A stretch of DNA of 64,000 nucleotides from an uncultured Flavobacteriaceae bacterium (lineage in GTDB: Bacteria > Bacteroidota > Bacteroidia > Flavobacteriales > Flavobacteriaceae). This document shows positions 18,707-26,558 of the stretch, in pieces. A program made the position numbers and the translations under genes. The stretch lies in assembly GCA_937929935.1 (NCBI GenBank), contig CALFUL010000003.1, positions 124,001 through 188,000 on the forward strand. Reading direction: 5' to 3'. The stretch's first letter is position 1; the number at the start of each line of letters is the position of its first letter. Under the pieces are notes generated by a model that was not told the origin of the DNA, did not search any database, and saw only the letters and a list, made by a program, of their open reading frames with translations.

Positions 18707-19343
18707 TCGCCAATTTTTCTAGAATCAATGTTTTAGATTTTAATAAGTGAACTTTACACAACGCCTCTGCCTTTTCAGTATCGCGCTGTTTTACGGCTTC
18801 TATAATATCTAAATGTTCTTGAAGCGTTTCTTCAGGAGGCCGCACTAGACCAATGCGTACAATACAACTCAATAGATTTGCTTGAGTAACTAATTTTCTT
18901 AAAAAATCATTCTGACATTTCTCAATGATTGTCTCATGGAATTGCAAATCTGCTTTTGAATACTTCGCATTATCAATAAGACCTTTCTTATTTACAAAAG
19001 GAAGAAAAATAGATGCTAATGTCTCAACATCTTTGTCAGAAGCCGATTCAGTAAACAAGGTTATGGCCATACATTCCAAAGCTACCCTACAGTCATAAAT
19101 TTCAACAACTTCGCGATCGCCAAATTGTTTCACAAAGACACCTCTTCTTGGCACTGACTCAACCAAATATTCAGATTCTAATCGATTCAAAGCGTTTCGC
19201 AGTGGGGTTCTACTGATACCTAAAGTCTCTGCCAATTTATCTTGAACAATTTTTTGACCTGCCTTCAATTCATTGGATAAAATCATTTCTTTTACCCTGT
19301 CATAAGCAATGTCTCCCAGTCCATCTATAGCGATTAAACTCAT
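18696..19343 (-). CDS. GntR family (FadR/FCD subfamily) transcriptional regulator
   Basis: This 215-residue regulator has an N-terminal winged helix (residues about 5-75, recognition region LAETLGISRTPLRNALNRL and wing ESVPRRGVFV). The C-terminal helical FCD ligand-binding domain has conserved residues in DCRVALECMA and FHETI. FCD regulators usually sense sugar acids or other small carboxylates. A 21-bp palindrome covers its own promoter and an identical one covers the susC promoter, so it very likely represses both operons. It is the first gene of the catabolic operon. Confidence 0.93.
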   Translation of the reverse strand: MSLIAIDGLGDIAYDRVKEMILSNELKAGQKIVQDKLAETLGISRTPLRNALNRLESEYLVESVPRRGVFVKQFGDREVVEIYDCRVALECMAITLFTESASDKDVETLASIFLPFVNKKGLIDNAKYSKADLQFHETIIEKCQNDFLRKLVTQANLLSCIVRIGLVRPPEETLQEHLDIIEAVKQRDTEKAEALCKVHLLKSKTLILEKLANGS

Positions 19344-19368
19344 ATGTTAATTTGTTAGTATAGTTGTC

Positions 19369-19389
19369 TTTTGTATACCGTATACAAAA
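19369..19389 (-). promoter_or_regulatory. GntR-type operator, autoregulatory copy
   Basis: A perfect 21-bp palindrome (half site TTTTGTATAC, central C on the plus strand). It is the exact reverse complement of the palindrome at 4252-4272. It overlaps the -7 element and the predicted start site of the regulator operon. Confidence 0.85.
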
Positions 19390-19414
19390 TTAAAAATATT
19401 ATTGACTTACCCAA
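19385..19414 (-). promoter_or_regulatory. Promoter of the GntR-MFS-isomerase operon
   Basis: On the minus strand TTG at 19414-19412 and TAATTTTG at 19392-19385 are separated by exactly 19 bases, as in the Bacteroidetes consensus. The start site would fall near 19379, within the operator. Confidence 0.75.
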
Positions 19415-19923
19415 GTAATTAAGGGGCTATATTACAAAAAGGTGCTTTTTAAGTAAAAAAATCTGTTTAGAAATTGTCACATTGCGTCTTTGAGGGTAAA
19501 TAACACCACTGTCCTTAGTATTATTTGTCATCTTTGTGCACTTCTTCTTTATTTGCCCAATTAAACTAATTACCACAAAAGCCTAAAAACCTATTTTATT
19601 GAAAATATTAATAACCATTTTCTGTCCTTGAATTATGCCTCCCAAAGTACGGCTTTTTGTTGATTTTCGTATTTACAGATTGGGTTCCCTTTTACTTCAG
19701 CATCAACCAGCAGATTTCAAGCATGCTCATGTAAGTTCAGCTATGCTTTTATAAACCTCATGTAAGTTTGTAGCCTCTATGGAATTTTTTATATTTTTTC
19801 AATACTTTTAATCTTGATTGTGTTCTTTTAAAATTAAACTATAATCGAGTGAATGACTAGGTGGTATTTATAAAAAAAATAATTATAACTTATTGAAAAT
19901 AAATAAATTAAATTATAATTTAT
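19415..19923. other. Intergenic region at the island's right side
   Basis: This AT-rich stretch has no intact gene. It holds a possible 3' gene remnant (19633-19716) and a 12-base direct repeat CTCATGTAAGTT near 19727 and 19758. A very AT-rich run (about 19860-19925) comes immediately before the tRNA-end duplicate. No integrase or transposase fragment was recognised. Confidence 0.5.
19633..19716 (-). pseudogene. Possible 3' remnant of a lost gene
   Basis: On the minus strand 27 codons read with protein-like composition (KGNPICKYENQQKAVLWEA followed by TAA), preceded by an in-frame TGA. No start is present. It may be the C-terminal end of a gene deleted during island rearrangement. The stretch is short enough to be chance, so this call is weak. 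Confidence 0.25.
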
Positions 19924-20043
19924 AACCCTTTCGAGGTCACGAATAAATAGTAGAATAAGAAAAAACGCTCAAGCAAGCTTGGCGTTTTTTCTTATTCTAC
20001 TATTTTCAAAGCGGAGCCTGAGGGAAAACCGAATGTAATGAGG
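19924..20043 (+). repeat. Island-boundary repeat, right copy (tRNA-Arg 3' end duplicate)
   Basis: This copy begins within the T-arm sequence (AACCCTTTCGAGG against AATCCTGTCGAGG in the tRNA). It includes the acceptor 3' strand, the hairpin and the downstream block ending GAATGTAATGAGG. The first 21 bases of core (19931-19951) are identical to 3767-3787. No complete tRNA precedes it: only the 3' end is duplicated, as expected for an attachment-site remnant. Confidence 0.75.
19947..20003. terminator. Long perfect hairpin within the right boundary repeat
   Basis: A 22-bp perfect outer stem (19947-19968 with 19982-20003) is followed by an inner CAAGC/GCTTG stem with a single bulged T. It carries A and T tracts, so it can act as a terminator on either strand. 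The central 13 bases are the exact reverse complement of the matching bases in the tRNA-Arg terminator at 3805-3817. Confidence 0.8.
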
Positions 20044-20051
20044 AACTAGAA

Positions 20052-20204
20052 TTAATCTAACGCATTGGTAGTTACATAATACCGCCAACCAACTAGTGCC
20101 AATTGAAATTTAGAAGCTTTGGCTAAATCTAATCGTTTCTTAGAGTAAGAAGGTAGCAATACCTTATTTACTTTGGCTAAGAATTTGAAAAACGATTTTT
20201 TCAT
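20052..20204 (-). CDS. Small conserved basic protein (50 residues)
   Basis: Starting at the ATG complementary to 20202-20204, this encodes 50 residues opening MKKSFFKFLAKVNK and ending GWRYYVTTNALD. It is Lys-rich and predicted helical, with no signal peptide or membrane segment. I recognise the pattern of very short basic proteins recurring in Flavobacteriia, but no function is known to me. A longer version with 19 extra hydrophobic residues is possible but less likely. It stands just outside the right island repeat, so it probably belongs to the ancestral chromosome. Confidence 0.65.
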   Translation of the reverse strand: MKKSFFKFLAKVNKVLLPSYSKKRLDLAKASKFQLALVGWRYYVTTNALD

Positions 20205-20249
20205 CAGATTTGTTTTTACAAATATAATTACTTTGATAGTAGAAAATAC

Positions 20250-20273
20250 AAAGACCGCCATAGGGCGGTCTTT
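20250..20273. terminator. Intrinsic terminator hairpin
   Basis: AAAGACCGCC (20250-20259) and GGCGGTCTTT (20264-20273) form a perfect 10-bp stem with a 4-nt loop. It lies upstream of the 50-residue minus-strand gene, and no gene in the window clearly ends here. It may insulate neighbouring transcripts. Confidence 0.65.
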
Positions 20274-20715
20274 GCTATATAGGCCTATATGATTTTACTT
20301 AAACTATTATCATGATCAATGATAATATCATTACTAACAAAAACTTTACAAGTGTAATCATAATGGAGGGTTTTAGGTTAGACATTTATTTTACCAATCG
20401 ATTGTTCAATCAAGATATATTTATTTCAACCTTATTTGCAACTATTTTCATGAAAATCGATGCAAGTGAATGCATATTTAGAAGTAAAAAGATGCTAATG
20501 GTTATAATATTACAATTTATGCCCTAAAAAAGTAACAATTTGAAACTATAAGTTTTGTTTACGTTATAGAATATAGTAATCGTAGGGGCCTTTTTTGAAC
20601 TTTTTTGCTTTGCAAGGGGACAGTCATTTTCAAAACATCACTTTTTGGGTATTCTATCATTTTTATGGAAATCACTTTTGTAAAATCGTCAAATATTATT
20701 TCTTAATTCTTCTGT
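20274..20715. other. Intergenic region without a supported gene
   Basis: A low-complexity AT-rich stretch. A 71-codon open frame at 20312-20527 has neither a start context nor a recognisable composition, and I do not call it. No RNA gene was recognised. Confidence 0.4.
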
Positions 20716-20723
20716 TATCTTTG
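20716..20723 (+). promoter_or_regulatory. -7 element of the antiporter promoter
   Basis: TATCTTTG matches the Bacteroidetes -7 consensus TAnnTTTG and places the start site about 8 bases before the antiporter ATG. A -33 TTTG at the ideal spacing is not evident; the nearest lies 25 bases upstream. Confidence 0.45.
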
Positions 20724-20736
20724 TCCAAATCTTAGC

Positions 20737-21675
20737 ATGCAAAATTATCTTTTTATTATAGCTGGTCTGGTTCTTTTAATTGCAGGCGGAAATTGGTTGT
20801 TGAAATCAGCAGTTGCCCTATCTCTGCGTTTAAGTATACCTAAAATAGTTATTGGTATGACTGTGGTGTCTTTTGCCACATCAGCACCTGAGCTTATTGT
20901 TAGTATTAAGGCTGCGCTGGATGGTTTTCCGGATTTGGCTTTAGGAAATGTAATAGGGTCGAATATTGCCAATTTAGGCTTAGTATTAGGAATTACTATC
21001 CTTTTAGGAAGTATGGAGGTCAATAAAAGTTTCTACAAAACTGATTGGCCCGTGATGATGTTAGCCTCATTTATATTCTTTGGTTTTATTTATTTTGATG
21101 GCGAATTGCAGCGGTATGAAGGTATCATCATGGTGGTAGCACTCTTCTTGTTTTTAGTGTATGTGTTACGTTTTCAAAAACCGGCCGTAGTTGATGAAAA
21201 GCCTGAAGATGATGTGCTTTTACCCATTTATAAAACAGTTTTGTTGTTAGGGTTAGGAGGAGTTTGTTTGTGGGGTGGTTCAGAACTATTGATTGAAGGT
21301 GCTGTTGGTTTGGCTCAAAATTTCGGAGTGAGTGAACGCGTAATAGGTATTACGGTGGTTTCAATTGGCACTAGTGTACCTGAACTTGCTGCTTCAATAA
21401 TTGCAGTGCTGAAAAAGGAAAAAGCAATTTCTTTAGGAAACTTAATAGGTTCAAATATTTTTAATTTATTAGCAGTATTAGGCATCACTTCTATTATTAC
21501 CCCAATTCGCGTTATGGATGAAACGTTGCTTAGTAATGATATTTTCTGGATGCTGGGTATATCATTTTTAGTACTTCCTTTGGTGTTTCTACCAAATAAA
21601 CTACGATTAAACTGGCGTGATGGCATTGTTCTTCTGGCACTATATATCGCGTTTATTTACATCACTATTCAGTAA
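20737..21675 (+). CDS. Calcium/sodium antiporter (YrbG/CaCA family)
   Basis: This 312-residue inner-membrane exchanger has ten predicted helices in two inverted halves. Each half bears the alpha-repeat of the Ca2+:cation antiporter superfamily: SFATSAPELIVSIKAA with GNVIGSNIANLGLVLG in the first, and SIGTSVPELAASIIAV with GNLIGSNIFNLLAVLG in the second. These conserved acidic and polar residues form the ion-binding site. It probably exports calcium in exchange for sodium. It is a monocistronic plus-strand gene. Confidence 0.95.
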   Translation: MQNYLFIIAGLVLLIAGGNWLLKSAVALSLRLSIPKIVIGMTVVSFATSAPELIVSIKAALDGFPDLALGNVIGSNIANLGLVLGITILLGSMEVNKSFYKTDWPVMMLASFIFFGFIYFDGELQRYEGIIMVVALFLFLVYVLRFQKPAVVDEKPEDDVLLPIYKTVLLLGLGGVCLWGGSELLIEGAVGLAQNFGVSERVIGITVVSIGTSVPELAASIIAVLKKEKAISLGNLIGSNIFNLLAVLGITSIITPIRVMDETLLSNDIFWMLGISFLVLPLVFLPNKLRLNWRDGIVLLALYIAFIYITIQ

Positions 21676-21800
21676 AAGTCTTTATAACTGATTCAGCACT
21701 TTAAATAAAGAAGTGTTCTCGATACAATTTTTCCTTTTCGTTTCACTTAAAGAAAAAACCACTCGAACTGACAAACTTTATAACAGCTTCTTGAAAAATA

Positions 21801-21832
21801 AAAACCGCCTTTGAATAGTCAAAGGCGGTTTT
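21801..21832. terminator. Terminator of glnA
   Basis: A perfect 14-bp stem (21801-21814 and 21819-21832) with loop ATAG and flanking A and T tracts. It lies between the convergent antiporter and glnA genes and serves glnA most directly. Confidence 0.88.
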
Positions 21833-21853
21833 TTATTCAACAATTAATTGTAC

Positions 21854-22870
21854 TTATACTTTCGCAGATTTAACTGTTTTAATAATTCTTCCTGCAATTT
21901 TGTATGGATCTCCGTTAGAAGCTGGTCTACGATCTTCTAGCCAACCTTTCCATCCTTGTTCTACTGTGATAATTGGAATACGAATTGAAGCGCCACGATC
22001 AGAAATTCCGAAAGAGAAATCTGTGATTGCCGCAGTTTCATGATCACCAGTTAAACGTTGATCGTTGAATTCACCATATACCGCGATGTGTTCTTTTACC
22101 AATGGGCGGGAAGCTTCACATATTTTTTCATAGGTAGCTTTATCACCACATGTTCTCAAGGTTGTATTTGAGAAATTAGCATGCATACCAGAACCATTCC
22201 AGTCCATGTCTCTTCCTAATGGTTTTGGGTGGTACTCAATATAATATCCGTATTGCTCTGTCAAGCGATCTAGTAAATAACGAGAAACCCAAATTTCGTC
22301 TCCTGCTTTCTTGGCACCTTTGGCAAACAATTGATATTCCCATTGTCCTGAAGCAACCTCTTGGTTGATACCTTCAAAATTAAGTCCGGCTTCAATACAT
22401 AAATCAGCATGCTCTTCAACTAAACCTCTGCCATGTGTGTTTTTTCCACCAACTGAACAGTAGTACATTCCTTGAGGGGCAGGGTAGCCACCAACAGGAA
22501 AGCCTAAAGGCAATTGCGTCGCAGTGTCCATAATGAAGTATTCTTGTTCAAAACCAAACCAAAAATCATTGTCATCATCATCAATACCTGCTCTACCGTT
22601 TGATTCATGCGGAGTTCCGTCAGCATTTAATACCTCAGTCATTACTAAGAATCCATTCTTACGCGCTGGATCCGGATAAATTGCTACTGGTTTAAGAAGG
22701 CAATCTGAAGAACCACCTTCTGCTTGTCTTGTTGAACTTCCATCAAAAGACCACATTGGGCAATCTTCTAATTTGCCGCTAAAGTCGTTCACAACTTTAG
22801 TCTTGCTTCTCATGTTTTGTGTCGGAAAGTATCCATCTAACCAGATGTACTCTAATTTTGTTTTACTCAT
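21854..22870 (-). CDS. glnA: Glutamine synthetase, type II (eukaryotic-like)
   Basis: This cytoplasmic enzyme joins ammonia to glutamate using ATP. It has 338 residues, matching the short GSII form rather than the roughly 470-residue GSI. Hallmarks are LEYIWLDGYFPTQNMRSKT at the N-terminus, DGSSTRQAEGGSSDC, FGFEQEYF, DWNGSGMHANFSN (ATP-binding region) and SFGISDRGASIRIP. It is divergent from the type III synthetase gene, with a 214-base shared regulatory region that contains a CCCC/GGGG dyad. Confidence 0.96.
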   Translation of the reverse strand: MSKTKLEYIWLDGYFPTQNMRSKTKVVNDFSGKLEDCPMWSFDGSSTRQAEGGSSDCLLKPVAIYPDPARKNGFLVMTEVLNADGTPHESNGRAGIDDDDNDFWFGFEQEYFIMDTATQLPLGFPVGGYPAPQGMYYCSVGGKNTHGRGLVEEHADLCIEAGLNFEGINQEVASGQWEYQLFAKGAKKAGDEIWVSRYLLDRLTEQYGYYIEYHPKPLGRDMDWNGSGMHANFSNTTLRTCGDKATYEKICEASRPLVKEHIAVYGEFNDQRLTGDHETAAITDFSFGISDRGASIRIPIITVEQGWKGWLEDRRPASNGDPYKIAGRIIKTVKSAKV

Positions 22871-22984
22871 AATTTTAGCCGTTAATTATACCAAATTTTA
22901 AAAGACAAGCAAAAATATATTTTTTAAATAATTAACCTAGTTTTTCAGGGGTTAAAGTTATTAAAAGTTATTATTTTTATTCTT

Positions 22985-23003
22985 CCCCCTATTTTTATGG
23001 GGG
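22985..23003. promoter_or_regulatory. Candidate nitrogen-control dyad between glnA and glnN
   Basis: CCCC (22985-22988) and GGGG (23000-23003) are separated by 11 AT-rich bases and share the 11-mer CCCCTATTTTT with the reverse complement of a site upstream of glnK. It lies about 60 bases before the predicted glnN start site and about 90 before that of glnA. Its role is inferred from this recurrence only. Confidence 0.5.
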
Positions 23004-23084
23004 TTCATTACGAAAAAATTAATTTACAGTGTAATTTTTGTCATATTTGCAAATAGTAAACACAAAATAATATCAAATTCTATT

Positions 23085-25271
23085 ATGGCTAAAGCAAGAT
23101 TTGAAGCAATTGCAGAAAGTAGAACACGAAAACGAATTGTTATTGAAGAAAAAGGAAGACGTTCTGACCTCTTTCTACAAAGCGTTTTCAATGAAGAGCG
23201 CATGTTACAATATTTAACAAAAGATGCCCTAGAAAGTGTTCAGAGTGCAATTTTTTCTGGATCTAAAATTGATCGTAAAATTGCAGATCAAGTGGCAGAG
23301 GCTATGAAAGGTTGGGCAATTTCAATGGGGGCTACCCATTATACCCACTGGTTTCAGCCATTGACAGGTTCAACGGCAGAAAAGCACGATGCTTTTTTTG
23401 ATTTGCTACCTGATGGTCGAGCCCTTGAAAAATTTGGAGGTGGTCAATTGGTGCAACAAGAACCAGATGCCTCTAGTTTTCCAAGCGGTGGTATTCGCAA
23501 TACTTTTGAAGCTCGAGGGTATACCGCATGGGATCCTACGAGTCCGGCATTTATTTATGAAACTACATTATGTATACCTACCATATTTGTATCCTATACG
23601 GGCGAGGCTTTAGATAATAAAGCACCTTTATTGAGAGCACTTAGTGCGGTTGATGAAGCCGCGACAGCGGTGGCTAAATATTTTGATAAAAATGTTTCTA
23701 AAGTCAATGCTACGTTGGGTTGGGAGCAAGAATATTTTTTAATTGATAAGGCCTTGGCTGATTCAAGAATTGACCTTCGTTTTACGGGTCGAACTTTAGT
23801 TGGGCAGGCAGCTGCTAAAGGGCAACAACTAGACGATCATTACTTTGGAACTATTCCGGATCGTGTATTGAGTTTTATGAGTGAACTCGAAAAGGAATGT
23901 ACCAAATTGGGAATTCCGGTAAAAACACGTCATAATGAAGTAGCTCCAAATCAGTTTGAATTGGCACCGGTTTTTGAGGAAGCCAACCTTGCTGTAGACC
24001 ACAACTTATTATTAATGGATGTGATGGATAAAATTGCCGAAAAGCATCAATTCAAAGTGCTTTTTCACGAAAAACCATTTGCGGGTATTAACGGATCTGG
24101 TAAACACAACAATTGGTCATTAGCCACTGATACAGGGGTTAATTTATTGAGTCCGGGGTCAACACCCATGAAAAATTTGCAGTTTTTAACCTTTTTCATC
24201 AATACAATAAAAGCAGTAGATACTTATGAAGAATTGATGCGTTCATCAATTGCATCAGCGAGTAATGACCATAGATTAGGAGCTAATGAAGCCCCACCTG
24301 CCATTTTTTCAATTTTTGTTGGAACGCAATTGAGTGGCGTTTTAGATGAGTTAGAAGGAGTATCAATGGGAAAATTGTCGCCAGAAGAGAAAACCGAATT
24401 GAAATTGAATGTAGTGGGTAAAATTCCTGAAATTTTGATGGATAATACCGATCGTAACCGGACCTCGCCTTTTGCGTTTACCGGAAATAAATTTGAAATA
24501 CGTGGTGTGGGTTCAAAAGCGAATTGCGCAAAGCCCATGACTGTTTTAAATACCATTGTTGCCAAACAATTAATTGCCTTTAAAAAGGAGGTTGATGCCT
24601 TAGTTGATCAAAAAAACTTGAAAAAAGATGAAGCAGTTTTTAATGTTTTAAGAGAGTACATTAAAACCTCAAAAAGAATTCGATTTGATGGTGATGGCTA
24701 CAGTGAGGCATGGTTTAAAGAAGCCAAGAAACGAAAGCTCAGTAATAATAAAACAACCCCAGAGGCATTACAAATATTGACTTCAAAAGAAAGTTTAGCG
24801 CTTTTTAAATCGATGAACGTGATGAGCGAAGTTGAAGTCAAGGCACGCCAAGAGGTAGAGTTAGAAGCATATATTCTTCATCTACAAATTGAAGGCCGTA
24901 TTTTAAATGAATTGGTGTACAACCAAATCATACCTGCCGCTATGGCTTATCAAAATGTTTTGATAAGTAATGTATGCGGATTAAAAGAAATCTACGGCGC
25001 ATCTTATAAAAAATTAGCGGTTAGTCAATTGCAAATTATTGAAGAAATAGCTGAGCATAGTACGGCTTTAAAAGAGAAAACTGATGCGATGATTGCTAGC
25101 AGAAAGAAAGCAAATGCATTAAAAGGCACCTTTAAAAAAGCTACTGAATATACCGAAAAAGTAAAACCTCAATTTGAAACTATCAGGGTGCATAGTGATA
25201 AATTAGAACGTTTGCTTGATGATGAGTTTTGGCCATTAACAAAATACAGTGAACTTTTGTTTATAAAGTAG
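23085..25271 (+). CDS. glnN: Glutamine synthetase, type III
   Basis: This 728-residue enzyme has the length and layout of GSIII, the large form common in Bacteroidota. Family motifs are FPSGGIRNTFEARGYTAWD, NATLGWEQEYFLID, TRHNEVAPNQFELAPVFEE, and GINGSGKHNNWSLATDTG for ATP binding; NDHRLGANEAPPA follows. The C-terminal region is helical. It provides a second, independent route of glutamine synthesis beside the divergent GSII gene. CATATTTG at 23042-23049 is a near-consensus -7 element. The next gene, purM, starts 57 bases later and may be partly co-transcribed. Confidence 0.96.
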   Translation: MAKARFEAIAESRTRKRIVIEEKGRRSDLFLQSVFNEERMLQYLTKDALESVQSAIFSGSKIDRKIADQVAEAMKGWAISMGATHYTHWFQPLTGSTAEKHDAFFDLLPDGRALEKFGGGQLVQQEPDASSFPSGGIRNTFEARGYTAWDPTSPAFIYETTLCIPTIFVSYTGEALDNKAPLLRALSAVDEAATAVAKYFDKNVSKVNATLGWEQEYFLIDKALADSRIDLRFTGRTLVGQAAAKGQQLDDHYFGTIPDRVLSFMSELEKECTKLGIPVKTRHNEVAPNQFELAPVFEEANLAVDHNLLLMDVMDKIAEKHQFKVLFHEKPFAGINGSGKHNNWSLATDTGVNLLSPGSTPMKNLQFLTFFINTIKAVDTYEELMRSSIASASNDHRLGANEAPPAIFSIFVGTQLSGVLDELEGVSMGKLSPEEKTELKLNVVGKIPEILMDNTDRNRTSPFAFTGNKFEIRGVGSKANCAKPMTVLNTIVAKQLIAFKKEVDALVDQKNLKKDEAVFNVLREYIKTSKRIRFDGDGYSEAWFKEAKKRKLSNNKTTPEALQILTSKESLALFKSMNVMSEVEVKARQEVELEAYILHLQIEGRILNELVYNQIIPAAMAYQNVLISNVCGLKEIYGASYKKLAVSQLQIIEEIAEHSTALKEKTDAMIASRKKANALKGTFKKATEYTEKVKPQFETIRVHSDKLERLLDDEFWPLTKYSELLFIK

Positions 25272-25328
25272 CCAATTAATACAACTCAAATTTGTGCATT
25301 TCACTTATTTTTGCCCTAAATCAAATTG

Positions 25329-26507
25329 ATGAGTTCTTCACACAGCGAAAGATATAACCAAAGAGGCGTTTCAGCATCAAAAGAAGATGTGCATAACGCA
25401 ATAAAAAATATTGACAAAGGTTTGTTTCCGAAGGCATTTTGTAAAATAGTGCCTGATTATTTGACTAATGATGAAGATTATTGCTTAATCATGCATGCAG
25501 ATGGTGCGGGTACCAAGTCTTCACTGGCGTATATGTATTGGAAAGAGACCGGCGATATTTCTGTTTGGAAAGGTATCGCTCAAGATGCCTTAATCATGAA
25601 TATTGATGATCTTATTTGTGTAGGTGCTACTGATAATATCATGTTGTCATCAACCATTGGTAGAAATAAAAATTTGATTCCGGGTGAGGTGCTTTCAGCC
25701 ATTATTAACGGTACTGAAGAACTTATTGAAGATTTAAAATCACACGACATTACTATTCATTCAACCGGTGGCGAAACAGCTGATGTGGGCGATTTAGTGC
25801 GCACTATTATTGTTGATTCTACCGTAACCGCAAGAATGAAAAGGAGCGCTGTTATTGATAATGCCAATATACAAGCGGGCGATGTTATTGTAGGTTTCGC
25901 TTCTTTTGGTCAGGCCACTTATGAAACGGAATACAATGGCGGTATGGGTAGTAACGGATTAACCTCTGCGCGCCATGATGTGTTTTCAAAATATTTGGCG
26001 ACTAAATATCCTGAAAGTTTTGATGCTGCTGTACCAACAGATTTGGTGTATTCTGGGCAAACTAAATTAACTGATGCTATTGCTGACTCGGTTTTAGATG
26101 CAGGTAAGCTTGTGCTTTCGCCTACACGTACTTATGCTCCCATTGTAAAAAAAATTCTTGAAAAATATAACGCAGCTGATATTCATGGTATGGTGCATTG
26201 TAGTGGTGGGGCACAAACAAAAATTCTTCATTTTATTGATCAATATCACATTATCAAAGACAACCTTTTTGAGGTACCGCCACTATTTAAGTTGATACAA
26301 GAACAATCAGAAACCGACTGGAAAGAAATGTATCAAGTTTTCAATTGTGGGCATCGCTTAGAATGCTATGTGAATGAAGGGGTTGCAGAAGATCTTATTG
26401 CTATTGCCAAAAGCTTTAATGTAGAAGCCCAAATAATTGGTCGAGTTGAAGAAAGTCAGTCCAAAAAACTTACTATAAGTAGTGAGTTTGGTACCTATCA
26501 CTATTAA
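25329..26507 (+). CDS. purM: Phosphoribosylformylglycinamidine cyclo-ligase (AIR synthetase), Bacteroidetes type
   Basis: This enzyme closes the imidazole ring of 5-aminoimidazole ribotide in purine synthesis, using ATP. The 392-residue protein has the PurM fold signatures: MHADGAGTKSSLAYMYW, QDALIMNIDDLICVGA, STGGETADVGDLVRT and HCSGGAQTKILHF. It is longer than the roughly 345-residue enterobacterial enzyme, which is normal for this phylum. I chose ATG at 25329; a TTG three bases earlier would add only a Met. TATTTTTG at 25306-25313 may be its -7 element. Confidence 0.9.
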   Translation: MSSSHSERYNQRGVSASKEDVHNAIKNIDKGLFPKAFCKIVPDYLTNDEDYCLIMHADGAGTKSSLAYMYWKETGDISVWKGIAQDALIMNIDDLICVGATDNIMLSSTIGRNKNLIPGEVLSAIINGTEELIEDLKSHDITIHSTGGETADVGDLVRTIIVDSTVTARMKRSAVIDNANIQAGDVIVGFASFGQATYETEYNGGMGSNGLTSARHDVFSKYLATKYPESFDAAVPTDLVYSGQTKLTDAIADSVLDAGKLVLSPTRTYAPIVKKILEKYNAADIHGMVHCSGGAQTKILHFIDQYHIIKDNLFEVPPLFKLIQEQSETDWKEMYQVFNCGHRLECYVNEGVAEDLIAIAKSFNVEAQIIGRVEESQSKKLTISSEFGTYHY

Positions 26508-26558
26508 ATCATACGATTAGTTTCAAAATTGCGTTTTCTATAGTAAATACCTACTGCT

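Noticed and set aside
3702-20043. Search for an integrase, transposase or phage gene in the island
   Set aside because: None of the intact frames shows tyrosine recombinase, serine recombinase or DDE motifs, so active mobility is not claimed.
20312-20527. 71-codon open frame upstream of the antiporter
   Set aside because: No supportive start context, atypical composition, and located in low-complexity AT-rich DNA.
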